Of a stretch of DNA of 64,000 nt, positions 9,197 through 17,630 are shown one piece after another. The stretch spans positions 310,001 through 374,000 of the forward strand of contig NZ_JAGGKV010000005.1 of assembly GCF_017874035.1 (NCBI RefSeq), given 5' to 3'. The notes below the pieces were generated by a model that was not told the DNA's origin, did not search any database, and saw only the letters and a list, made by a program, of their open reading frames with translations. Positions within the stretch are counted from its first letter, which is position 1. Every line of letters starts with the position of its first letter. Made by a program: the position numbers and the translations under genes. The DNA comes from Paenibacillus aceris (GTDB taxonomy: Bacteria > Bacillota > Bacilli > Paenibacillales > NBRC-103111).

Positions 9197-9236
9197 AACA
9201 AGCTAAATCCAACTATTTGGATTAGCTTGTTTTTTT
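9197..9236. terminator. Bidirectional terminator
   Basis: The stem ACAAGCTAA(A)TCCAA pairs with TTGGATTAGCTTGT around CTAT. A T-run follows on the plus strand (9230-9236) and six A precede it, giving a T-run on the minus strand. It insulates the riboswitch unit from the next plus-strand gene. Confidence 0.8.
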
Positions 9237-9263
9237 ATTGGAGTAGCGAAATAGAAGTATAAT
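9235..9263 (+). promoter_or_regulatory. Promoter of the 120-residue orphan
   Basis: TTATTG (9235-9240), 17 bp, then a perfect TATAAT (9258-9263). The -35 box overlaps the end of the preceding terminator's T-tract. The 5' leader to the TTG start would be about 84 nt. Confidence 0.6.
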
Positions 9264-9353
9264 GCCAGCTTGTAACAAATATATTGAAATATAGGTTGAT
9301 CAAGTAAACTTTGATATGGAGTATCCCATTAAAAGAATGTGAGGAGATTGCCC

Positions 9354-9716
9354 TTGGCAAAACTTTTAACTCAGGTTGTACTTGGCGATGAAGATCTAAG
9401 ATATCTGCAATCTAGCATGTTAGATGAAACTTTTTATCCAAATAAAAGGTTTTTCGTAATAAAAGAGGAACACTCGTATCAGGGTGTAACGCACTTGAGT
9501 GAACAACTTTTTGAACGAACTAAAAACAGATTCGGCAAATTTGAAGCAGCCTCGATCAATAAAGAGAAGTATTTAGTCCTAACCGATGAAAACGGCAATG
9601 AATTACACTTAACTGGCTGTACTTCCGAGTCTACCGGTACTGGCCTTCATGGAACGCTTAATATTTTAAGAAAACTTAACTTTGATATTGATTTGGAATT
9701 GGGTAGCACAGAATAG
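9354..9716 (+). CDS. Small protein of unknown function
   Basis: A 120-residue soluble protein that I cannot assign. The frame is open from a GTG at 9339, but GAGGAG at 9341-9346 points to the TTG at 9354 (7-nt spacing), giving MAKLLTQVV. Later visible pieces are NKRFFVIKEEHSYQGV and a Gly-rich stretch GCTSESTGTGLHGTLNIL near residues 88-105. There is no signal peptide or membrane helix. It has its own promoter and a terminator 80 bp downstream, so it is monocistronic. Size and isolation would suit an immunity-type or stress protein, but nothing in the sequence proves this. Confidence 0.65.
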   Translation: MAKLLTQVVLGDEDLRYLQSSMLDETFYPNKRFFVIKEEHSYQGVTHLSEQLFERTKNRFGKFEAASINKEKYLVLTDENGNELHLTGCTSESTGTGLHGTLNILRKLNFDIDLELGSTE

Positions 9717-9796
9717 CTGCTGCATATAAAATAACCAAATACATTGGAACTCCCCGTAACTTATTGTTGTATGTGTTTGCTATATACTCAATTAAA

Positions 9797-9823
9797 CCCC
9801 AAAATTACTCTGGGGCTTTTTTT
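9797..9823 (+). terminator. Rho-independent terminator
   Basis: CCCCA (9797-9801) pairs with TGGGG (9811-9815), followed by CTTTTTTT. It ends the 9354-9716 transcript. Confidence 0.8.
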
Positions 9824-9958
9824 CATGAGTGATAAGGCGTCTTTTGATTATTAAAGTAATGGGGAGGATAGCTTAATCACTCGTCGAATACCTCAAACGT
9901 GGAGAATCTTTTTAAAAGGGAAAAGTATGATAGGCTGAACTTTTGGTAGGAGACTAAC

Positions 9959-11788
9959 ATGATGCGAAAATTTAAAAAGAGGCTCACAGAGGGATATCAG
10001 AAATATTTTGCCCAGAAGATGTTTAATAAGATTCTCATGATCTACTCGCTAATTGTGATACTCACGCTGGTTGCTTTGTCTTTTTTTATTTATCAATATT
10101 TCTCGCAATATATGATGAACAAGGAGGCAGCGCGGGAACGCGAGGCAGTCTCGAATGTAAGTGCTTATATTGATCAACGTATTGATGCTTCCAGAATGAT
10201 CGTGCAGAGCCTTAACTCCAATGATTATTTCCTTCAGAATTTTTCGATTTTGCTCAAGAAGGGGTACTCTGAATATTTAAATTACACTTTAAATCAATTT
10301 CTCAGCGCCGATTCGTCGTTCACGAATTCGCTGAAAGAGCTTTCTACCTTTTTTAATAGCGGGTTCAATATCGAATCGATCATTTTCTCGGGACAGAATG
10401 GAGAATTTTATCGGGTTAAAGATCAATTCTCGTTGGAGATTATTTCACCAGAAGAGACGGGATATAAGATTCCTTTTCAAGGAGGAGGGGGTTCTGACCA
10501 AAGCCAGATTTATCCTATCCCTGCTGATAAGAATGGAACGCACGAGCCGCTATACGCGGTTGCTGCCGAACTGAAGAATCCGAAAACCTTGGAGCTTCTA
10601 AGCAACATGATGATCTTGTTCCGATCCAATGCGATGATAGAGCCCAACGCGCGCATTCAGGACGAATTGAAAGGAAATCTTCTGGTAACGACCCGAGAAG
10701 GCGATGTCATTTACGATTCTTCCAGTACGTGGTACGGCCGCAAATTTCCTGTAACGAATTTAATGGACAAGGACTTATCTGATAGAGTGTTGGTCTCCGG
10801 GCAGGATTTGTACGCGACGGTATCTATGAATAACAAGGCCGGTGTGATGGTCGCGCAGGTCGTATCGCCTGAAGAGCTAAGTACCGATACGAAGGGGGTT
10901 AAAAGGTGGATAACGTTTCTTACACTCGTATTTATTTTGGCTTCTGTTATTCTTACGAGTACATTGATACAAAGATTCTCGAAACGTACCAAGGTGATCG
11001 TAAGAGCGATGGAGAATCTGGATATCAGTCAAAGGAATGTGCGAATTCCGCTAACCGAAGGAGATGAGCTATACCAGATAGCGACTAACTTCAATAAGCT
11101 GATTGAACGAGTAAACCATCATATTGAGAAGGAATATATCTCTGAGATCAAACAGAAGAATGCGGAAATTGTAGCGATGCAAATGAAGATTAATCCTCAT
11201 TTTCTGTACAACACACTAGAGGCGATCAGGATGAACGCGGTTGCGCAAGGAGCGCCTGAAGTTGGTCATATGATTTATCTGCTAGCTACGTTATTCCGCA
11301 CCTCGATGAAAAGCGCAATGGTTGTTAAAGTCACTGATGAGATTGAGCGCTGCCGCTTGTACCTGGAGTTATTCCAGTTTCGTTATCCGGATCGTCTGAA
11401 GGTTCAGTTTGACATTGCTTCAGAAATCGAACAGCAAGAAATTTTGAAGCTTTCCGTTCAACCGATCGTCGAAAATTACGTGCTGCATGGTTTTCGAACG
11501 GATCGCAGGGATAACTGGATTCATGTTATAGGAGCTATAGATTCCGGTGTCATGGTGATCGAAGTTAAGGACAATGGCAAAGGAATTCCGGAGTCCAAAC
11601 TGATCAAGCTGCGCGAGTTATTGAAGGCGAGAATCGAGCTTGAAGCGGAGACGGAATCGATCGGACTTCATAACGTGAACATGAGGCTGCAAATGTTGTA
11701 CGGTGAAGCATATGGTATTGGTATCGAGAGCACAAGCGGGACGGGAACAGCAATAACGATGAAAATCCCTTATATCAACAAGGAGTAA
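9959..11788 (+). CDS. Two-component sensor histidine kinase, YesM type
   Basis: A 609-residue membrane kinase that probably senses a sugar or its binding protein. A transmembrane helix at about residues 23-46 and another at about 318-340 flank an extracellular Cache-like region. A HAMP linker follows, then the His_kinase domain with KINPHFLYNTLEAIRMNA (phosphoacceptor His near residue 413), and a C-terminal ATPase domain with DNGKGIPE near 538. TAGGAG precedes the first of two consecutive ATG codons. The response-regulator gene starts 7 bp after its stop, so they form an operon, and a sugar importer follows, its likely target. Confidence 0.93.
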   Translation: MMRKFKKRLTEGYQKYFAQKMFNKILMIYSLIVILTLVALSFFIYQYFSQYMMNKEAAREREAVSNVSAYIDQRIDASRMIVQSLNSNDYFLQNFSILLKKGYSEYLNYTLNQFLSADSSFTNSLKELSTFFNSGFNIESIIFSGQNGEFYRVKDQFSLEIISPEETGYKIPFQGGGGSDQSQIYPIPADKNGTHEPLYAVAAELKNPKTLELLSNMMILFRSNAMIEPNARIQDELKGNLLVTTREGDVIYDSSSTWYGRKFPVTNLMDKDLSDRVLVSGQDLYATVSMNNKAGVMVAQVVSPEELSTDTKGVKRWITFLTLVFILASVILTSTLIQRFSKRTKVIVRAMENLDISQRNVRIPLTEGDELYQIATNFNKLIERVNHHIEKEYISEIKQKNAEIVAMQMKINPHFLYNTLEAIRMNAVAQGAPEVGHMIYLLATLFRTSMKSAMVVKVTDEIERCRLYLELFQFRYPDRLKVQFDIASEIEQQEILKLSVQPIVENYVLHGFRTDRRDNWIHVIGAIDSGVMVIEVKDNGKGIPESKLIKLRELLKARIELEAETESIGLHNVNMRLQMLYGEAYGIGIESTSGTGTAITMKIPYINKE

Positions 11789-11795
11789 GAGGACT

Positions 11796-13367
11796 ATGTA
11801 TAAAGTAATGATTGTCGACGATGAACCGCTTATTCTGAAAGGCATGCATGCGATTATCGACTGGAAACGTCATGGGCTGCGAATTTTATCCCAGGCTGAA
11901 AGCGGCGAGGAAGCGATCGAACGATTTCTGGAAGATCCCGTAGATATCATCATCACGGATATTTGCATGCAGGGTATCAGTGGACTGCAGCTTATAGAAA
12001 CCGTAAAATCCTTAGATTCAAACGCCAAATTTATTGTACTCAGCGGATATGACGATTTTCAATATGTGAAGGAAGGCATCCGTCTCGGAATTGAGAATTA
12101 TTTGATCAAGCCGATTGATGTCAAAGAACTGGAGGCTACGCTCGAAGCTGCTGTACAGAAACTGGAGCAAGATGGACTTCGCAGAAACCGATCCGCTGAA
12201 GAGAAGCAAGTCTTACGCAATAATGTGCTGAATCGTTGGATGAGTCAGTCGATTTCGATGTCTGAACTGAAGAATCGAGCTGAAATGATCGACCTTTCAC
12301 TTGATGAAAGATCCTATGCGGTTGTAATGAGTAGTCTTCTAAGGACTGAACCAGAAGGTGAAGCCTTCTCACAGGAAGTTCGCAACGAAATGATAGCAGA
12401 GCTATTCAATGAGGTGCAAGTGTTATTTGCCAAGGCCTTCTTCTCTTACACGAACATGTGGTTCATCAACCAGGAGGCCGATATTGTTATTCTATTCTCA
12501 GATGCTGGTGGCACCTTGAAACGCGATGTTCTTTATCGAGAGCTGCAAGAGCTTCATAAGGTTATTATGGAAAGGTGGCAGGTGGGCATGAGGTTCTCTA
12601 TTGGGCCTACTGTCCAAAACTATGCCGATGTGCCTGAGAGTTACCGTAAGGCCCAGGAGCAGCAGATGCGCAGCTCTATTCAAGATGATGCCATGATACT
12701 AGACGGCGACAAGCCATACTCCTGGAAACCGAATATTGAACTGCTACAGGATCGTCTTGCTTTTACCTCTTTGCTCGCTAAGCGTGATCGGGAAGGGATA
12801 GGAAGATGGATCGATGACTCTTTTAACCGGATTAAGGAGCAAAAAGACATCTCGCTAGCGGATATACAGGATGTTGCGATGGACCTGCTGATCGTTATCG
12901 GCAAACAAGTCGGTATGAATCATTTCATGGAGACGTTCACTCAGCTTTTCAGATTCCGAAACTTAGAACAAATCCGTCATTTTGTCTTGAAATACGTCGA
13001 TACGCGTCTGGAAGCCATTCACTTCACAGACAAGAATTTGAGTCCGATTATACGCAAAATGGTATCGGATATTCATGCGAATTATGAATCGGAGCTGTCG
13101 CTGAAAACATTGGGCAATCGTTATCATGTTCATCCGATTTATTTGGGCCAACTATTTAAAAAAGAAATGGGTATCGGCTTCACAAATTATATCAACCAAT
13201 ATCGGATTCAGATCGCCAAGGAGCTGCTTTTAAACTCGGATCTGAAAGCAAATGAAATTGCCAGAAAAATCGGGTATACGGATTCGAATTATTTCTATAA
13301 ACTGTTTACCAAATTGGTCGAAGTATCGCCTACTCATTTCCGTAATCTTCATCAGTCAAATTTCTAA
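11796..13367 (+). CDS. Response regulator with AraC output domain, YesN type
   Basis: A 523-residue partner of the kinase 7 bp upstream. The N-terminal receiver domain begins MYKVMIVDDEPLI. Its phosphoacceptor Asp lies in ITDICMQG near residue 54, with a conserved Lys in LIKPID near residue 109. A middle region of about 250 residues is variable in this family. The C-terminal AraC/XylS double helix-turn-helix spans about residues 425-520, ending ANEIARKIGYTDSNYFYKLF. It should activate the importer at 13562-17026, possibly through the inverted repeat at 13427-13449. Confidence 0.93.
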   Translation: MYKVMIVDDEPLILKGMHAIIDWKRHGLRILSQAESGEEAIERFLEDPVDIIITDICMQGISGLQLIETVKSLDSNAKFIVLSGYDDFQYVKEGIRLGIENYLIKPIDVKELEATLEAAVQKLEQDGLRRNRSAEEKQVLRNNVLNRWMSQSISMSELKNRAEMIDLSLDERSYAVVMSSLLRTEPEGEAFSQEVRNEMIAELFNEVQVLFAKAFFSYTNMWFINQEADIVILFSDAGGTLKRDVLYRELQELHKVIMERWQVGMRFSIGPTVQNYADVPESYRKAQEQQMRSSIQDDAMILDGDKPYSWKPNIELLQDRLAFTSLLAKRDREGIGRWIDDSFNRIKEQKDISLADIQDVAMDLLIVIGKQVGMNHFMETFTQLFRFRNLEQIRHFVLKYVDTRLEAIHFTDKNLSPIIRKMVSDIHANYESELSLKTLGNRYHVHPIYLGQLFKKEMGIGFTNYINQYRIQIAKELLLNSDLKANEIARKIGYTDSNYFYKLFTKLVEVSPTHFRNLHQSNF

Positions 13368-13379
13368 ATATGCCGGCGT

Positions 13380-13404
13380 CCGTAAAATACGGCGTCGTTT
13401 TTTT
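13380..13404 (+). terminator. Terminator after the two-component genes
   Basis: CCGTA (13380-13384) and TACGG (13388-13392) form a short stem followed by seven T. The stem is short, so read-through into the importer is possible. Confidence 0.6.
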
Positions 13405-13423
13405 GTTTTTACAAAAAGTTTAT

Positions 13424-13451
13424 TTGAATCTAACGGTTCGTATTAGATTAT
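13424..13451 (+). promoter_or_regulatory. Candidate importer promoter with inverted-repeat operator
   Basis: TTGAAT (13424-13429) and GATTAT (13446-13451) are spaced 16 bp. Overlapping them, AATCTAA (13427-13433) and TTAGATT (13443-13449) form a perfect 7-bp inverted repeat with a 9-bp centre. This is a plausible site for the YesN-like regulator, or for a repressor, ahead of the 13562 permease. Confidence 0.4.
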
Positions 13452-13561
13452 TCCACTTTCTGAAAGTAAGATGACGTAGGATAATGAAAGCATCATCCTG
13501 AAGGGTTTTACTCAACAGCAAAAACGTAGGCTGCTTAGATAGGGAAGAGGGGAATGGACAG

Positions 13562-14491
13562 ATGCAATCGGCATGGAAGTCGTTATTGAGGAATAGGGCT
13601 TTTTTATTGATGGTACTGCCAGGAACGATATGGCTTCTCGTCATGAAATACTTGCCCATCTACGGGAATTTGATCGCTTTTCAGCAATTCAGGTTTGATA
13701 GCAAAGGATTGTTTCACGGGATATGGCATGCGAAGTGGGTAGGATTCGACAACTTTAAATTTTTGTTCCAGACGAATGACGCTTTTATTATTACTCGTAA
13801 CACAGTGCTGTACAATTTAGTTTTTATCGTACTGGGACTTGTTTTCCCGGTTACTATTGCGGTTATTGTAAATGGACTAAGAAATAAGCGTATGTCCAAG
13901 TTTTATCAAACCGGTATTATGCTTCCGCACTTTCTTTCCTGGGTCGTTGTTAGTTATTTCGCATTTACTTTTCTGAGCATGGATAAAGGGATTATCAACA
14001 ATATTCTTATATCTCTTGGGTTGCAGTCTAAAATGTGGTATAACGAGCAGGCATATTGGCCTTTTATCTTGACCTTCGCGCAAGTGTGGAAAACAATTGG
14101 ATATTCCAGTGTCATTTATATAGCAGCCATTGCAGGTATCGACAGAACGTATTACGAAGCAGCCGTCATCGATGGCGCGAATAAATGGCAGCAGATCATA
14201 AATGTAACGATCCCCCACTTGAAGCCGCTTATGATTGTTCTAACTATTCTTGCTGTAGGGCATATTTTCAGCTCTGATTTCGGATTGTTCTATCAAGTGC
14301 CTCGAGAATCGGGTGTTTTATTCCCTGTCACGAACGTGATCGATACCTATGTATATCGAAGCATGAAGGAAATGGGAATGTTTAGTATGAGCGCGGCCGC
14401 AGGGCTGTATCAATCCGTTGTAGGATGTATCTTGGTTTTGGCCGCCAATTACGTGGTTCGAAGAATCAGCAAAGAAGATGCTTTATTTTAA
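13562..14491 (+). CDS. Sugar ABC transporter permease, LplB type
   Basis: The first permease (309 residues) of the second importer is controlled, by position, by the YesMN-like pair. Six hydrophobic segments are visible, with the ATPase-docking loop EAAVIDGANK near residue 198. GAAGAGGGGA lies upstream of the ATG. Its stop codon immediately precedes the ribosome site of the next permease. As with the first importer there is no local ATPase gene, so a shared MsmX-like ATPase is likely. Confidence 0.9.
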   Translation: MQSAWKSLLRNRAFLLMVLPGTIWLLVMKYLPIYGNLIAFQQFRFDSKGLFHGIWHAKWVGFDNFKFLFQTNDAFIITRNTVLYNLVFIVLGLVFPVTIAVIVNGLRNKRMSKFYQTGIMLPHFLSWVVVSYFAFTFLSMDKGIINNILISLGLQSKMWYNEQAYWPFILTFAQVWKTIGYSSVIYIAAIAGIDRTYYEAAVIDGANKWQQIINVTIPHLKPLMIVLTILAVGHIFSSDFGLFYQVPRESGVLFPVTNVIDTYVYRSMKEMGMFSMSAAAGLYQSVVGCILVLAANYVVRRISKEDALF

Positions 14492-14509
14492 TTGAAAGGG
14501 GATTCTTAC

Positions 14510-15418
14510 ATGCCAACCACGAACGTAACCAATCATGAGGCTTTTTCGCGAGGATGGAACATCTTCTGGAATATGATCATCATTTTGCTCGTTCTGACCT
14601 GTATAACCCCCCTCGTCTTTACGATCGTGATTTCGTTGACCAGTGAAAAGATGCTGGGTTTAAACGGCTATAGCTTCTGGCCACAGCAATTGAGTGTTTC
14701 CTCCTATACTTATTTGTTCAAGGATTCCGGTGAAATGTTGAATTCATTTTTCATTACATTTCTCGTGACCGTGATCGGCGTCATCTCAAGTCTGCTGTTC
14801 ATTCTGCCATACGCCTATGCGATTTCTAGACCAGAATTTGCTTACCGTCATTTCTTTACCTTCCTTGCGTTCTTCACGATGCTGTTTCAGGCAGGAATTG
14901 TCCCTTTCTATATGGTCATCACACAATTACTTCACTTAAAAGATACGATTTGGGCGCTGATCCTCCCCCTTAGTGTTAACACCTTCTATATCATTGTCAT
15001 GCGAACCTTCTACAAGACGACCATCTCTGAAGGGATGATTGAAGCGGCAAGGATTGATGGTGCAGGTGAATTCACGATTTTGTTAAAAACGGTGCTGCCC
15101 ATTTCGCTTCCTGGTATTGCAACGATTGGATTATTCAGCGCATTAGGTTATTGGAACGACTGGTTCAACGCCATGCTGTTTATTGATAAACCGAACTTGA
15201 TGACGCTTCAATATTTGCTTATTAAAATCCAGAACAACTTGCAGTATTTGCTTGATAATACAAACACGCTAAACGCGATCGCAGTTGCGGAAGAATTGCC
15301 GCAGGAATCGACCCGAATGGCCATGGTGGTCGTCGCAACGCTGCCCATTGTCTTAGCGTATCCTTTTTTTCAGCGCTTCTTTATCAAGGGTTTAACGGTA
15401 GGTTCCGTTAAAGGATAG
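14510..15418 (+). CDS. Sugar ABC transporter permease, YtcP type
   Basis: The second permease of this importer, 302 residues from the ATG at 14510. An in-frame TTG at 14492 overlaps the ribosome site AAAGGGG (14496-14502) and is therefore not the start. The protein shows the six-helix MalG-like pattern, the docking loop EAARIDGAGE near residue 177 and the family C-terminus VGSVKG. It pairs with the LplB-type permease immediately upstream and is followed 75 bp later by the binding lipoprotein. Confidence 0.9.
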   Translation: MPTTNVTNHEAFSRGWNIFWNMIIILLVLTCITPLVFTIVISLTSEKMLGLNGYSFWPQQLSVSSYTYLFKDSGEMLNSFFITFLVTVIGVISSLLFILPYAYAISRPEFAYRHFFTFLAFFTMLFQAGIVPFYMVITQLLHLKDTIWALILPLSVNTFYIIVMRTFYKTTISEGMIEAARIDGAGEFTILLKTVLPISLPGIATIGLFSALGYWNDWFNAMLFIDKPNLMTLQYLLIKIQNNLQYLLDNTNTLNAIAVAEELPQESTRMAMVVVATLPIVLAYPFFQRFFIKGLTVGSVKG

Positions 15419-15493
15419 GATGTAACGTACTGGTTGCATCACGCAGCCGTACATTAAAATAATGATTTCACACCAAAAAAGGAGGTCATTTCC

Positions 15494-17026
15494 ATGAATT
15501 TGAGCAAACAGAAGCGGATTTGCCGAATTTTAGCTCCAATGTTGATCGTAACATCCATTCTAAGCGCTTGCGGCAATGGTGATGAAACAGCACCAAGTCC
15601 GTCTGCGGGAGGCACAGCTGAGATGACAACTGTAAAACCAGCAGATGCAAGTGCATTGAAGCCTTATGAACTGCAGCTTTATTTTGGCGGTAGTTCACCT
15701 AGGGATACAGAGCTTGTTGAGAAGGAAATCAACAAATATCTTCAGAAGAAGATTAACGCTACAGTAAAGCTTAACTTCGTCCCTTTTGGAGATATAAGCA
15801 CGAAAATTCCGGTTTTGCTGGCATCCGGTCAGAAAATTGACGTACTCTTCACGGATAATGGATATTATTCTTCTCTGGCTTCCAAGGGAGCTCTGACACC
15901 TGTTAATGATCTGCTAAGCAAATATGGGCCAGACGCGCAGAAGTCAATGTACAGCAGGTTCCTTGAATTGACGAAGATTAACGGGAAAAACTATGCCATT
16001 CAGAATCCAAAGGAAATTGCTTCCCAATATGGCTGGCGTATTAATACAGATCTAGCTAAAAAACAAGGTATCGATGTTTCATCGGTTAATTCGATTATGG
16101 GCTTGGGTTCTGCTCTTAAGCAAATGAAAGAGAAAGATCCTACGATGAACGCAATAGAACCGAACTCTCGAGTAGCTTGGTATGTCCCATTCGACTATGT
16201 TCTAAATGATGCTGTCCCATTTGGTATGGTGTATGAGCCTAAGGCGACAGATGGAAAAATCGTCGATATGTGGGAAACGCCTGAATCCAAAAAGGCGCTT
16301 GCCCAAGCGCGTGAATTTTACAAGGCGGGATATGTTCGCCCGGACGTAGCAACTTATAAACGCCCGGCGGGTGAGGATCAGGCTGGAAAATGGTTAGCTG
16401 GTCTCATGATCGGAATTCCGGCGGCTGATGTGATTTGGTCGAATAATACAGGGCTGAAAGTATCGTATGCGCCAATTGAAAAACCTGTCGTTAACACTTC
16501 GTCCATCGAAGGCTCGATGCTGTCGATCCCGACAACTTCTCAGGATCCGGAGAGAGCTATGATGTTTATTAATTTGTTGCACGGGGATGTGTTCCTGCAC
16601 AACTTGTTCGTTTATGGGATTGAAGGCACTCATTATACGAAAGTGGCTCGTTCCAATAATGTTATCAAATTGCTGCCGGCATTCAAAGAGGGCTGGAAAC
16701 CAGCCTGGTATATGTTCGGTAACGGCTTCCAGACTTACTTGACCGAAGACGATCCGAGCGACAAATGGGATCAATTCCAGAAGTTCAATGACTCTTCCAT
16801 CGTATCACCTCTCGTAGGATTTACCTTCGATCCAACGCCGGTTCAGAATGAGATCGCTGCAATTACGAACATATCCGCTGAGATTAAAGCGCCACTCACT
16901 ACAGGATCCGTTGATCCGGATGAGTTTTTGCCCAAGGCGATCGCAAAATTGAAAGCTGCCGGTTCGGATAAGGTTATCGCAGAGATGCAAAAGCAATTCG
17001 ATGCTTATAAAGCAACTATGAAATAA
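15494..17026 (+). CDS. Sugar-binding lipoprotein
   Basis: A 510-residue family 1 solute-binding lipoprotein of the second importer. AAAAAAGGAGG lies about 9 nt before the ATG. The signal sequence ends in the lipobox LSAC with Cys26, followed by a Ser/Pro/Gly-rich linker. The protein begins its folded part with PYELQLYFGGSSPRDTE, and the C-terminal QAKE-like tail ends in a Lys-rich helix, as usual for LplA-like proteins. The substrate is unknown; the two-component system upstream presumably responds to the same sugar. Confidence 0.88.
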   Translation: MNLSKQKRICRILAPMLIVTSILSACGNGDETAPSPSAGGTAEMTTVKPADASALKPYELQLYFGGSSPRDTELVEKEINKYLQKKINATVKLNFVPFGDISTKIPVLLASGQKIDVLFTDNGYYSSLASKGALTPVNDLLSKYGPDAQKSMYSRFLELTKINGKNYAIQNPKEIASQYGWRINTDLAKKQGIDVSSVNSIMGLGSALKQMKEKDPTMNAIEPNSRVAWYVPFDYVLNDAVPFGMVYEPKATDGKIVDMWETPESKKALAQAREFYKAGYVRPDVATYKRPAGEDQAGKWLAGLMIGIPAADVIWSNNTGLKVSYAPIEKPVVNTSSIEGSMLSIPTTSQDPERAMMFINLLHGDVFLHNLFVYGIEGTHYTKVARSNNVIKLLPAFKEGWKPAWYMFGNGFQTYLTEDDPSDKWDQFQKFNDSSIVSPLVGFTFDPTPVQNEIAAITNISAEIKAPLTTGSVDPDEFLPKAIAKLKAAGSDKVIAEMQKQFDAYKATMK

Positions 17027-17065
17027 TAAAATCGAAGATTTACAGCAATCATTTGAATCGTGAAA

Positions 17066-17102
17066 GAAAAGCACAAATAATTTGGGTGCTTTTCTTTTTT
17101 TT
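17066..17102 (+). terminator. Rho-independent terminator
   Basis: GAAAAGCAC (17066-17074) pairs with GTGCTTTTC (17086-17094), followed by eight T. It ends the second importer operon. Confidence 0.88.
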
Positions 17103-17118
17103 AATTAGTTTACATACA

Positions 17119-17147
17119 TTGACATTGGTTTGATATCAAACTATAAT
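17119..17147 (+). promoter_or_regulatory. Consensus promoter with MarR operator in the spacer
   Basis: TTGACA (17119-17124), exactly 17 bp, and TATAAT (17142-17147): a perfect sigma-A promoter. The spacer holds the 14-bp palindrome GTTTGATATCAAAC (17128-17141). A protein bound there would block RNA polymerase. Its core recurs, with one base changed, before the next gene, so the MarR protein encoded here is the obvious binder. Confidence 0.8.
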
Positions 17148-17153
17148 GAGATT

Positions 17154-17576
17154 ATGCAAAATAGAGATGCTATTTCATTGATTTCCAAAATTAGAGAGAA
17201 AGTTAATCGGTTTATTGTAGCAGAGATGGTGAAGTATGGGATAGAAGGTATTGGCACTTCGCATGGTGATATCATCTATGCGCTATTTAAGAAGCCCAGA
17301 CTCACTATGGCGGACATTTCAAAAGGGATTAATAAGGATAAATCTACAGTCACAGCACTTGTTGACAAGTTAATCCGGCACGGATATGTAACAAAGGAAA
17401 GGGACAGAGAGGACAATAGGGTTGTTTATGTTGCTTTAACCCAACAAGGGAATGAACTGAAACCGATCTTTGAATCAATATCCAAAGAAATGTTAGACTT
17501 ATTTTACTTAAACATCTCTGAAAAAGAAAAAGAAGATCTGATTAACATTTTAAAAAAGATTTATGGCAACTTTTAA
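17154..17576 (+). CDS. MarR-family transcriptional regulator
   Basis: A 140-residue winged-helix regulator. The central DNA-binding part reads LTMADISKGINKDKSTVTALVDKL, then the wing KERDREDNRVVYVALT; flanking helices dimerise. The longest frame opens at a TTG inside the promoter spacer (17130), which cannot be the start if the TTGACA/TATAAT promoter is used. The first usable codon is the ATG at 17154, seven bases after the -10 box, so transcript and coding sequence may begin together. It is probably autoregulated through the palindrome in its promoter, and represses the adjacent hydrolase gene through the related site at 17595. Confidence 0.88.
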   Translation: MQNRDAISLISKIREKVNRFIVAEMVKYGIEGIGTSHGDIIYALFKKPRLTMADISKGINKDKSTVTALVDKLIRHGYVTKERDREDNRVVYVALTQQGNELKPIFESISKEMLDLFYLNISEKEKEDLINILKKIYGNF

Positions 17577-17594
17577 TTTTTTTTCAACAAATAG

Positions 17595-17606
17595 TTTGAT
17601 GTCAAA
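17595..17606. promoter_or_regulatory. Second MarR operator
   Basis: TTTGATGTCAAA differs by one base from the TTTGATATCAAA in the marR-like promoter. It lies 24 bp before the hydrolase start and after the marR stop. It can serve as a roadblock or as the operator of an internal promoter. Confidence 0.65.
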
Positions 17607-17630
17607 TTAAATGAGCGGGGAGGAAATCAT

